A program made the position numbers and the translations under genes. A stretch of DNA of 64,000 nt from Pseudomonadota bacterium (GTDB lineage: Bacteria > Myxococcota_A > UBA796 > UBA9615): NCBI GenBank assembly GCA_024229515.1, contig JAAESI010000245.1, positions 1-64,000 on the forward strand, read 5' to 3'. The notes under the pieces were generated by a model. That model saw only the letters and a list, made by a program, of their open reading frames with translations, did no database searches and had not been told where the DNA came from. Each line of letters starts with the position of its first letter. Position 1 is the first letter of the stretch. Below are positions 18,740 to 25,970 of the stretch, piece after piece.

Positions 18740-20131
18740 TTGGCTGACGCGTCCCCCGGCTCCCGACACCAGACCGCCCTCGTCCCGCCCGGAGAGCTCG
18801 GCGCGACGGGCGATTCGCTCGTGCGCGCTACGGCGACGGTGATTGAAGGACCGGACCTCGGTCTCGCTTTTCCGCTCGGGAAACGCACGATCGTCATGGG
18901 CAAGGCGAAGGAGTGCGACATCGTCCTCACGGACCGGGCCGTTTCCAAGAAGCACATCGAAATCACCTTGGAGGGGAGTTCGGTCCGGCTGAAGGACCTG
19001 GGATCCACCAACGGCACGTTCATCGGCAAGACGCGGGTGATCGAGAGCCTCGTGCCCGCCGGCACCGTCGTTCAGGTGGGGCGCACCCGCCTGCACCTGC
19101 GCACCGACGAAGCGCCGCTGATGCTGACCCCCAGCAGCGCGGACCACTTCGGGGACCTGTTCGGCACCTCCGTCGCCATGCGCCAGGTGTTCGCCGTCCT
19201 GGAGAAGGTGTCGGGCAAGGACGTCAACGTGCTCGTGGACGGGGAGACCGGCACGGGCAAGGAGCTGGCGGCGCGCGCCCTGCACGAGCACAGCGGACGA
19301 AGCTCCGGTCCCATGATCGTGCTGGACTGCTCCGCGGTCGCACCCGAGCTGGTCGAGAGCCAGCTGTTCGGCCACCGCCGCGGCGCCTTCACCGGCGCGA
19401 TGCAGGATCGTCCCGGCGTCTTCGAGAGCGCGCGCGGGGGCACCCTGTTCCTGGACGAACTCGACTCGCTGCCCCTCGATCTTCAGCCCAAGCTCCTGCG
19501 CGTCATCGAGACCCGGCAGGTCGTCCGACTGGGCGAGTTCGACACCCGCTCCATCGACGTCCGGCTCGTCGCCGCGTGCGGCAAGTCCCCCGAGGACGCG
19601 GTCGCCCGTGGGGAGCTCCGTCGGGACCTCTACTTCCGGCTCGCCGTGGTCCGCTTGACCATGCCCCGGCTGGCCGACCGGCTCGAAGATCTACCCCTGC
19701 TCGTTCGCACCATCCTCGGCCGCATCGGCGGCGAGAACCTCGAGGTCGACGACGACGGCCCCGCGCTGGAGCGCATGCGGCAGCACCCCTGGCAGGGGAA
19801 CATCCGCGAGCTGCGGAACGTGCTCGAGCGCGCCCTCCTGCTGGCTACGCCGTCCGCGCGCCACCTCGATGATGTGCCCCTGCGACTCTCCCCCGTCATG
19901 GCGGGAGCCGACACCGCCGCCACGCTCGTGCCCGAGTTCAACCTCAAGCTTCCCTACAAGGAAGCCAAGGAGGCGGCGGTCGGAGTCTTCGAGAAGACCT
20001 ACCTCAAGGCCGCGCTGGCGCGAAACGGCGCCAACCTGTCGCGAACGGCGCGGGATGTGGGCTTGACTCGGCATCACCTGCGGAAGTTGCTGAAGCAGCA
20101 TCGGCTGATCGCCGGGCAGGAGCGCAAGTAG
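18740..20131 (+). CDS. FHA-domain sigma54-dependent transcriptional activator
   Basis: A 463-residue bacterial enhancer-binding protein. An FHA domain lies at about 45-110, with the phosphothreonine-binding signatures IVMGKAKECDI, SKKHIEI and LGSTNGTFIG. The AAA+ domain has Walker A GETGTGKE (168-175), the sigma54-contacting loop GAFTGA (215-220) and Walker B GTLFLDEL. The C-terminus is a Fis-type helix-turn-helix (NGANLSRTARDVGLTRHHLRKLL). FHA domains read Thr phosphorylation, so the divergent giant kinases are natural partners (inference). The TTG start at 18740 gives a complete FHA domain. It could drive the -24/-12 promoters found further right, but nothing here proves that link. Confidence 0.93.
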   Translation: MADASPGSRHQTALVPPGELGATGDSLVRATATVIEGPDLGLAFPLGKRTIVMGKAKECDIVLTDRAVSKKHIEITLEGSSVRLKDLGSTNGTFIGKTRVIESLVPAGTVVQVGRTRLHLRTDEAPLMLTPSSADHFGDLFGTSVAMRQVFAVLEKVSGKDVNVLVDGETGTGKELAARALHEHSGRSSGPMIVLDCSAVAPELVESQLFGHRRGAFTGAMQDRPGVFESARGGTLFLDELDSLPLDLQPKLLRVIETRQVVRLGEFDTRSIDVRLVAACGKSPEDAVARGELRRDLYFRLAVVRLTMPRLADRLEDLPLLVRTILGRIGGENLEVDDDGPALERMRQHPWQGNIRELRNVLERALLLATPSARHLDDVPLRLSPVMAGADTAATLVPEFNLKLPYKEAKEAAVGVFEKTYLKAALARNGANLSRTARDVGLTRHHLRKLLKQHRLIAGQERK

Positions 20132-20239
20132 GCGCGCGAGGCGCGATGAAGCGGCCCCTGAGGGACGGATGCATTCAGGACTGATGACAGAAGTGTCTCT
20201 TCAGGGCACGGAGAGGAGTTGTTTGCTCGGGGACTGCCC

Positions 20240-20368
20240 ACTGGACGATGGAGGGAGCTAGGTATCGTCCGGTGCGCACGGACCGCGATCCCCCGAGCGA
20301 ATTCTCGGGAAGCCTCGGTCCAGTTCCCCGATTCTGTCGGGCCCTGGTGCATCCGCCCCTCAAGGGCG
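20240..20368. other. Candidate structured RNA: consecutive hairpins
   Basis: Hairpin A pairs 20240-20249 with 20264-20273 (ten pairs including one U-G; loop contains GGAGGG). Hairpin B has an outer stem 20280-20285/20316-20321 (GGACCG/CGGTCC), a 6x6 internal loop and an inner stem CCCGAG/CTCGGG (20292-20297/20304-20309). Hairpin C (20320-20347) would compete with B. Hairpin D is CGCCC/GGGCG (20354-20358/20364-20368). No T-run follows, so a simple terminator is unlikely. Strand and expression are unknown. Confidence 0.3.
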
Positions 20369-20450
20369 ATTTCGCTTACATGCACTCCTAAAAGCACAGC
20401 CCGTGCCAGAACGCCCAAGTGGCTGAAATCACGAGAATCTGATCGGAACA

Positions 20451-20462
20451 GTCAGAGCTGAC
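20451..20462. repeat. 12-bp perfect palindrome GTCAG-AG-CTGAC
   Basis: A perfect inverted repeat directly abutting the first GGTCA palindrome of the same gap. It could be part of one composite protein-binding region. Confidence 0.45.
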
Positions 20463-20598
20463 GGTCACCTAGATGACCAGTCCAGTGCCCACTCCTCCGT
20501 TTTGACTGGTCACAGCAGTGACCTGTTCGCCTATGCACAGCGAATATTGGGGGTAAACAGGCTGTTTACTAAGGCGATCACCGGTCACTCAGGTGACC
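20463..20598. repeat. Three copies of the palindrome GGTCAC-N4-GTGACC
   Basis: Copies lie at 20463-20478 (GGTCACctagATGACC, inner pair mismatched), 20508-20523 (GGTCACagcaGTGACC) and 20583-20598 (GGTCACtcagGTGACC). Centres are 45 and 75 bp apart. The last copy ends two bases before the stop codon of the HDOD gene. The conserved arms with changing four-base centres look like sites for a dimeric DNA-binding protein. Their position between convergent genes is odd for an operator. Confidence 0.6.
20553..20569. repeat. 17-bp dyad GTAAACAG-g-CTGTTTAC
   Basis: A perfect eight-base inverted repeat with a one-base centre, between the second and third GGTCAC palindromes. Its AT content and symmetry suggest a separate regulator site. 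No nearby promoter is evident. Confidence 0.45.
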
Positions 20599-20599
20599 A

Positions 20600-21928
20600 T
20601 CACTCCCGCCCGGTCTGCCACCACTCCATGCTGAGCTCGGCGACCTCACGGAACGCATCGCCCGGAACGCCGAGGACGGCGGCGGCGACTTCCAGCGGGG
20701 GTCCCTCCTCGTGGGGCTTCTTGTAGGCGAAGCCGGCTTCCACGACGGCCCGGTGGGTGCCGCCGATCAGCCACGCGTGGCGGGTCAGGGGGGTCCCCGA
20801 AGGGAGCTTGCTGGGATCGTGGTGGGCCATCGCGACGGCGGCGACGCTGGTCGGCATGCCCCAGGAGCGGAGCAGCAGCGCGCCCAGATCGGCGTGCATC
20901 TTGTCCATGTCCTCCCGCAGGCCGCCGGACGCGAAGCCATCGCGGGGGGCCTTCTCGCCCATCTTTCGGTACAGGTCGATGACGAGGATCTCACCCAGGT
21001 TGTGGAACAGGGCGAGGGAGTAGATCTCGCCCCGGCCCGCTCCCCCGACCCGGTCGGCCATCATCCGGCAGGCGTGGGCGGTGGTGACGGTGGTGCGCCA
21101 CATCTTCGCGAGGATCTTGCTCCAGCCGCTCGCAGTCTTGGCGGTGAAGGCGCCCTTGATGGCCTCCATCTGCGCGACTTCTCCCATCCGCCGCGTGCCC
21201 AGGCGCCGGCCCGCGGCCTTGAGGTCGAGCACCGCCGGCATGCCCCGGTAGGCGGCCGTGTTGCTCGCCTTGAGCACGGAGGTCGCGAGGTTCGGGTCCT
21301 GCTCGATCTTCTGCACGAGTCGGCCCAGCGAGGGCGGCTCGTCGCTGGCGCACAGACCCTGAAGCTCCATCGCCACCGGCGAGATCTCCGACAGGCGGGC
21401 CTTGCCGGAGCGGAGGTCGCCAGCGAGACCGGCGATCTGCTCGCGCATCTTGGCCTGCTTCTCGTCCTTCTCTTCCTCGGACAGCTTGGGCCCCTCGGCG
21501 ATCTGCTCGACGGGCTCGTCGGCCACGGCCGAGACTTCGCCGGTGAAGACCACCTGGGCGGGCGGCCCGATCATCAGCGCCTCGACCGCGCGGTCCAGCT
21601 CCGCCGTCGACAGCGGGAACATCAAGACCCCCTGCGATCCCTGGTCCAGCAGCTCCGGCGTGCGTCCCATCGTGCGTTCGTTGCCCAGGATCAGTACCCG
21701 CAGACCGCCCTTGGACGACATGTCACGAACGTACTCACGGCACCCGTCGCCCCAGGCGGCTTCGCTCACCAGCAGCAGATCAGGATTGAGGCGACCCCGC
21801 CGGCTGATGATCTCGGCGACGGTGTCCACCGCCGTGCAGCGGTGGCCGATTCGATCCACCGTCCTGGCGTTCTCCTCGCGGCGGGCGTCGTCCTCGTCGA
21901 TGACGATGATGTGAACGGGGAGCCGCAT
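20600..21928 (-). CDS. HDOD-domain protein with degenerate receiver domain
   Basis: A 442-residue protein. Residues 1-120 fold like a response-regulator receiver (IIVIDEDDARREENA start), but the phospho-acceptor position is Ser (DLLLVSEAAW) and the conserved Lys before Pro is Phe (LMFPLS), so phosphotransfer is not expected. A charged linker follows, then an HDOD domain (about 195-400) with QKIEQDPNLATSVLKASNTAAY and HNLGEILVID. HDOD proteins control signalling, motility or development by unknown chemistry. The ATG at 21928 lies one base after the stop of the CheY-like gene, so the two are one operon. Likely a stand-alone output or scaffold protein. Confidence 0.85.
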   Translation of the reverse strand: MRLPVHIIVIDEDDARREENARTVDRIGHRCTAVDTVAEIISRRGRLNPDLLLVSEAAWGDGCREYVRDMSSKGGLRVLILGNERTMGRTPELLDQGSQGVLMFPLSTAELDRAVEALMIGPPAQVVFTGEVSAVADEPVEQIAEGPKLSEEEKDEKQAKMREQIAGLAGDLRSGKARLSEISPVAMELQGLCASDEPPSLGRLVQKIEQDPNLATSVLKASNTAAYRGMPAVLDLKAAGRRLGTRRMGEVAQMEAIKGAFTAKTASGWSKILAKMWRTTVTTAHACRMMADRVGGAGRGEIYSLALFHNLGEILVIDLYRKMGEKAPRDGFASGGLREDMDKMHADLGALLLRSWGMPTSVAAVAMAHHDPSKLPSGTPLTRHAWLIGGTHRAVVEAGFAYKKPHEEGPPLEVAAAVLGVPGDAFREVAELSMEWWQTGRE

Positions 21929-21929
21929 C

Positions 21930-22406
21930 TCAGTCGGCCTCCACCGGGCTCAGCTCCGAGCGGCTCTTGGACAGCGGATTCTCCCCGGTGACCGACGGGT
22001 TGAGGCCCGAACGCGAAGCCGCCTCCAGCGCCGTCAGCCCCATCTCCCGGTCCACGATGCAGAGCAACTCCGAGGGACGAAGCGGCTTGAGGAGCACGTC
22101 CGCGGCCCCCAGCCGGAACGCCGCGAGGATGTCCTCGGACTCCCCCGTCCCCACCAGGATGATCACGGGGAACGCCTTCCCCCGAGCCTTCAACTCCCGC
22201 AGCAGGACGAACCCGGTCGGCCCATCGCCGAGCTTGAGGCCGACCATCGCGAGGTCGATGTTCTTCTTTTCGGCGGCGTCGCAGGCCTGGTCGAAGTCGG
22301 TCGCGGTCACGACGTCGTAGCCCGTGGCCTTGAGCACGGAGGTAGCGGACCGCCGGACGGCGATGTCCTTGTCAGCGAGCAGGATGACCCGCGGTTCTTT
22401 GCTCAT
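21930..22406 (-). CDS. CheY-like single-receiver protein lacking the phospho-acceptor Asp
   Basis: The 158-residue product is a receiver domain (1-122) plus a Ser-rich tail. Acidic-pocket residues (LLADKD), the switch Thr region (ILVGTGE) and the Lys (VLLKPLRP) are present, but the aspartate that should be phosphorylated is Gly (LAMVGLKLGDG). It is therefore a pseudo-receiver by sequence. ATG 22406 sits 33 bp after the stop of pepP on the same strand, so it may be read with the upstream operon. Pairing with an HDOD partner that also lost its Asp suggests phosphorylation-independent signalling (inference). Confidence 0.85.
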   Translation of the reverse strand: MSKEPRVILLADKDIAVRRSATSVLKATGYDVVTATDFDQACDAAEKKNIDLAMVGLKLGDGPTGFVLLRELKARGKAFPVIILVGTGESEDILAAFRLGAADVLLKPLRPSELLCIVDREMGLTALEAASRSGLNPSVTGENPLSKSRSELSPVEAD

Positions 22407-22439
22407 GCAGTCCCGTGTCTCCCCCGGAGACCCGAGATT

Positions 22440-23792
22440 CTACCGGTTCGGGAGGAGCCGCTGGCGGGGGTTCGGTCCGATTCCCACCAACGCCTCGACC
22501 TCAGCGACGGTCCGAGGGATGCCGGGGCCGAGCACCCGAGGACCGGACGCGGTGGCGAGCACGTCGTCCTCGATCCGGATCCCCCCGAAGCCGAGCCAGC
22601 CCTCGGCGGCGGCCCAGTCGACCGAATCGCCGAACCGCTCGCGAAGCGATGCATCCTGGAGAATCGCGGGCACGACGTAGAACCCCGGCTCGACGGTGAC
22701 GACCATGCCGTCTTCGAGATCGCAGTCCAGGCGGAGGAAGCCGAGACCGAACTGGTCGGACCGCTCGCGCCCGGCGGGGTAGCCGATGTCGCCGTACAGC
22801 TCCATGTCGTGGACATCGAGACCGATGAGGTGGCCGACCCCGTGGGGGAAGAAGACGGCGTGCGCGCCCTGCTCCACGAGGCCGTCGACGTCGCCGTGGA
22901 GCAGTCCGAGTTCGACCAATGCGGCGGCGAGCACGCGGGCCGACTGCAGGTGGACCTCGCGGTAGCGAACCCCCGGCCGAACCAGCTCGATGGCGGCGGT
23001 CTGGGCTTCCAGCACGGCCTCGTAGGCGGCGCGCTGCCGGCCGTCGAAGGTGCCCGAGACCGGCCACGTGCGGGTGATGTCGGAGGCGTACCCACCGGGC
23101 GTCTCGGCGCCGGCGTCCACGAGGAGGAGGTCTCCGTCGACCAACGGCGTTCCGCTGGCGTGGCCGTGGAGCACTTCGCCTCGGGCGGTCACGATCGAGG
23201 GGTAGGCGAGGCCCATGCCGTGGACCTTGAAGACCGCCTCGATGATCGCCTGGACGGCCGTGTCGGTGACGCCGGGGTGGGTCGCTCCCATGGCCGCGAC
23301 GTGGGCCTCCGCGGTGACCGCGAGGGCCGCTTCCATCTGGGCGATCTCGTCCGCATCGCGGGTGAGGCGGAGGCGCACGACCGCCTGGGTCAGGTCCGAA
23401 GAGTCCACCGCGCCCGCGAGGCCGACCGTCGGATCGGCCACGGCGAGGGTGAGGCAGCCGGAGCCGTCCAGGGCTTCGGCGTTCGCCACCGAATCGACGC
23501 CCGCCAACGCCCCGACCTCGCCCGGCGGGGGGACCTCGCCGTGCCACAGCGGGTCGTCGGCGTGAGGCTCGGGCAGGTACAGGGTGGTGGCGCCGTCGGC
23601 GGCGATCACGGCGGAGGCGTTCGGGGCGTCGACCCCGAGGAAGTACAGGAAGGTGCTGTCCTGGCGGAACGGGTAGGCGTTCAGCGCGAAGTTCCGGGGC
23701 AGCACGTTGTGGCCGCGGAGCAGCAGCGGGCGGCCCCCCATCGCCTCGGCGAGGCGGGCGCGGCGGGCACGGTAGGTGGCGGCATCGGTCAT
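22440..23792 (-). CDS. pepP: Xaa-Pro aminopeptidase (M24B)
   Basis: A 450-residue cytosolic metallopeptidase that removes N-terminal residues preceding proline. The N-terminal non-catalytic domain starts MTDAATYRARRARLAEAM. The pita-bread catalytic domain carries all five metal ligands: Asp in LLLVDAGAE, Asp in ASDITRTWP, His in PHGVGHLIG, Glu in VTVEPGFYV and Glu in IRIEDDVL. ATG 23792 overlaps the yjbQ stop as ATGA, so it is preferred to the longer frame starting at 23852. It is the last gene of a tightly coupled operon of unrelated housekeeping enzymes. Confidence 0.92.
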   Translation of the reverse strand: MTDAATYRARRARLAEAMGGRPLLLRGHNVLPRNFALNAYPFRQDSTFLYFLGVDAPNASAVIAADGATTLYLPEPHADDPLWHGEVPPPGEVGALAGVDSVANAEALDGSGCLTLAVADPTVGLAGAVDSSDLTQAVVRLRLTRDADEIAQMEAALAVTAEAHVAAMGATHPGVTDTAVQAIIEAVFKVHGMGLAYPSIVTARGEVLHGHASGTPLVDGDLLLVDAGAETPGGYASDITRTWPVSGTFDGRQRAAYEAVLEAQTAAIELVRPGVRYREVHLQSARVLAAALVELGLLHGDVDGLVEQGAHAVFFPHGVGHLIGLDVHDMELYGDIGYPAGRERSDQFGLGFLRLDCDLEDGMVVTVEPGFYVVPAILQDASLRERFGDSVDWAAAEGWLGFGGIRIEDDVLATASGPRVLGPGIPRTVAEVEALVGIGPNPRQRLLPNR

Positions 23793-24214
23793 CGAGTCCC
23801 CGAGACGTGGACGATCACTTCGCGCCGGTTGGGGCGGCGGCGGTGTTCCCACAGGTAGATGCCCTGCCAGGTGCCCAGGGCGAGTCGGCCGTCGGTGATG
23901 GGGACGCTCAGCGAGGTCGCCGTCAGCGCGGCTTTGACGTGGGCGGGCATGTCGTCCGGCCCTTCGTCGGTGTGGCGGTACAGCGGATCCCCCTCGGGGA
24001 CGAGGCGGCGGATGAACGCCTCGAGGTCGACCTGCACGTCGGGGTCGGCGTTCTCCTGGATGACCAGGGACGCCGAGGTATGTCGGATGAAGCAGGTCGC
24101 GAGGCCGACGGTCACGTTCGCCTCGGCGGCCACGCCCGCGACCGCGCGGGTGATGTCGGTCAGTCCGGGCCCTCGGCCGTCGAACGAGAGCCGGGCCTGG
24201 TGGTGGACGCTCAC
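23789..24214 (-). CDS. yjbQ: YjbQ/UPF0047 family protein (thiamin phosphate synthase-like)
   Basis: A 141-residue protein of the size typical for this family. Recognisable blocks are GLATCFIRHTSASLVIQENA, RHTDEGPDDMPAHVKAAL, GRLALGTWQGIYLWEHR and the C-terminal REVIVHVSG. Members rescue thiamin-phosphate synthase mutants weakly, and their true role is unsettled. The conserved His and Glu residues of the trimeric active site are present. GTG 24214 is chosen because it overlaps the malQ stop as GTGA and gives the family length; an upstream in-frame start would add 27 Arg-rich residues with no family counterpart. Confidence 0.88.
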   Translation of the reverse strand: MSVHHQARLSFDGRGPGLTDITRAVAGVAAEANVTVGLATCFIRHTSASLVIQENADPDVQVDLEAFIRRLVPEGDPLYRHTDEGPDDMPAHVKAALTATSLSVPITDGRLALGTWQGIYLWEHRRRPNRREVIVHVSGTR

Positions 24215-25611
24215 GGACCCCGACCGTACATCACGGTCAACGCGCCGAGCCGGTCGGCCTGATCGTCGTTCAACTGGTCTTCGGTGAGGCGCCACGTCCA
24301 GTTGTGGGAGCCCACGGAGCCGGGGACATTCATCCGGCAGTCGCCGCCGAGGCGGAGCACGTCCTGCATCGGCACGACGCAGGTCTCCGCCACGGATCCG
24401 AGGGCGAGGCGCATCAGATCACCGGCGGGGTCACTGCCGTCGCGCGCGACGTACCGGCGGAACCGATCCCGGGTGTCCGCGTCGGCCGAGGCGTACCAGC
24501 CGACCGACGTGTCGTTGTCGTGGGTGCCGGTGTAGACGGCGCACCCGGGCACGTGGTTGTGGGGCAGGTACGGATGATCGGGGTTTCCGTCGAAGCCGAA
24601 CTGCAGGATGCGCATGCCCGGCAGGCCGAGGGAGTCACGCAGGGCGACGACGTCGTCGGTGATGACGCCGAGGTCCTCAGCGATGAACGGAAGCTCGCCC
24701 CCGAGGTCCTTGCGGATGGCCTCGAAGAGCTCCTGGCCCGGCGCCTCGACCCAGCGGCCCCCCGTGGCGTTGGGGGCGCCGGCGGGCACCTCCCAGCAAG
24801 CGGCGAAGCCTCGAAAGTGGTCGACCCGGACGATGTCGACCCGGCGCAGGAGCGCGCGCACGCGGGCCTTCCACCAGGCGAAGCCATCGGCGCGGTGGGC
24901 GTCCCACGCGTACAGCGGGTTGCCCCACAGCTGCCCCTCGGGGCTGAAGCCGTCCGGCGGGCAGCCAGCGACGCCGCCGGACGTGAAGAGCTCGGGGTGG
25001 GTGTCGACGTCGGCGCTGCCGCCGCTGACGAAGATCGGAAGGTCGCCGACGATGAGCACGCCGGCTTCGTGAGCGGCGTCGCGGAGCCGATTCCACTGCA
25101 CGTCGAACAGGAACTGAACCGCCCGCTCCAGGTCGAGGTTCGTCTCGTCGGGGCACAGCGCAGCGGACCACTCCGCCCAGGCGTCGATCCAGTCGGATTC
25201 GCGCTTCAGGAACGCCTCGAAGCCGTCGGCGCCCCGGGTGCGCACCCGGTAGGCGGCCCTCCGCACCGCGCCCAGCCGGATGCGGGCCTGCAGGTCGAAG
25301 TCCACGCGGTAGGGGTCCCGACGGTGGGCGTCTTCCAACACCTCGAAGGCGAGGTCGCCGGGCTCGAGCCAGCCGTCGTCGCGCAGGTCGGCCAGCGACA
25401 GCAGCAGCGGCGCGCCCGCGAACGCCGACGGGCTGGAGTACGGGCACCCGAGGCCGTCGGCGGGGGTGATGGGGAGCACCTGCCAGAGCCTCTGCCGGGC
25501 TCGCTGCAGCCACTTCACGAAGCGCCGCGCGTCGGGCCCGATGGTCCCGGTGCCACGTCGCCCGGGGAGACTCGTCGGGTGCAGGAGCACCCCGCTTCGG
25601 CGCCCGCTCAC
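24211..25611 (-). CDS. malQ: 4-alpha-glucanotransferase (GH77, amylomaltase)
   Basis: A 466-residue cytosolic enzyme that disproportionates maltodextrins during glycogen or maltose turnover. Family blocks: GVLLHPTSLPGRRGTGTIGP at the N-terminus, WQVLPITP, the nucleophile region RVDHFRGFAACWEVPAG, the acid/base region PFIAEDLGVI and the third acidic residue in VYTGTHDNDTSVGWY. It is in the shorter amylomaltase class. The start GTG 25611 overlaps the MazG-like gene stop as GTGA. No other glycogen genes are nearby, so its place in this operon appears to be for housekeeping expression rather than a dedicated pathway. Confidence 0.95.
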   Translation of the reverse strand: MSGRRSGVLLHPTSLPGRRGTGTIGPDARRFVKWLQRARQRLWQVLPITPADGLGCPYSSPSAFAGAPLLLSLADLRDDGWLEPGDLAFEVLEDAHRRDPYRVDFDLQARIRLGAVRRAAYRVRTRGADGFEAFLKRESDWIDAWAEWSAALCPDETNLDLERAVQFLFDVQWNRLRDAAHEAGVLIVGDLPIFVSGGSADVDTHPELFTSGGVAGCPPDGFSPEGQLWGNPLYAWDAHRADGFAWWKARVRALLRRVDIVRVDHFRGFAACWEVPAGAPNATGGRWVEAPGQELFEAIRKDLGGELPFIAEDLGVITDDVVALRDSLGLPGMRILQFGFDGNPDHPYLPHNHVPGCAVYTGTHDNDTSVGWYASADADTRDRFRRYVARDGSDPAGDLMRLALGSVAETCVVPMQDVLRLGGDCRMNVPGSVGSHNWTWRLTEDQLNDDQADRLGALTVMYGRGP

Positions 25612-25970
25612 TGCCCCTCCCCGTTGTAGTCGGGGTACTCGTCGTACTTCTCCCGGCGGCCCTTCACGCGCTCCACCGGGTACTTCTCGCGGGCGCGCGC
25701 GAGCTTGTTGCGCATGGCCGTCCCGAGGTCGATGTCCATCGAATTGCAGAAGGACAAGAGCGTGATGAGGATGTCAGCGGCTTCGGCCTCGATGTCGGCG
25801 CGGCGGGACTCGGCGACGTCGTCGTCGGTACGCCACAGGAAGATCTCCTGCAGCTCGGCGGCCTCCACCGCGATGGCGGCGGCGACGTTGCGGGGCGAGT
25901 GGTACTGGGCCCAGTCCCGTTCGGCGACGAACTCGGCGACCAGCGCCTTGAGCTCTTCGAGCTCGGCCAT
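25608..25970 (-). CDS. MazG-like nucleotide pyrophosphohydrolase
   Basis: A 120-residue all-alpha NTP-PPase resembling the RS21-C6/dCTPP1 type. These hydrolyse non-canonical or excess (d)NTPs to the monophosphate. The Mg-binding motif is seen as EAAELQEIFLW followed by EAEAADILITLL, in the ExxE plus ExxD arrangement. The tail ends in KYPVERVKGRREKYDEYPDY, a conserved feature of this subgroup. The ATG at 25970 overlaps the methyltransferase stop by one base (TGATG). It may protect DNA or RNA synthesis from damaged nucleotides. The family is clear; the nucleotide preference is not. Confidence 0.88.
   Translation of the reverse strand: MAELEELKALVAEFVAERDWAQYHSPRNVAAAIAVEAAELQEIFLWRTDDDVAESRRADIEAEAADILITLLSFCNSMDIDLGTAMRNKLARAREKYPVERVKGRREKYDEYPDYNGEGQ

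Larger units (their letters stand above)
20132..20599. other. 468-bp structured gap between convergent genes
   Basis: No credible protein gene is present; the small open frames have no family features and poor codon use. The gap is less GC-rich than its surroundings. It holds a row of hairpin-forming sequences (20240-20368) and then several palindromes (20451-20598), described separately. Both flanking genes end into it, so it is not an ordinary promoter region for either. Confidence 0.7.

Noticed and set aside
20219-20461. 80-residue frame in the structured gap
   Set aside because: No family features, no ribosome site, and it runs through the hairpins and unusual codon use.
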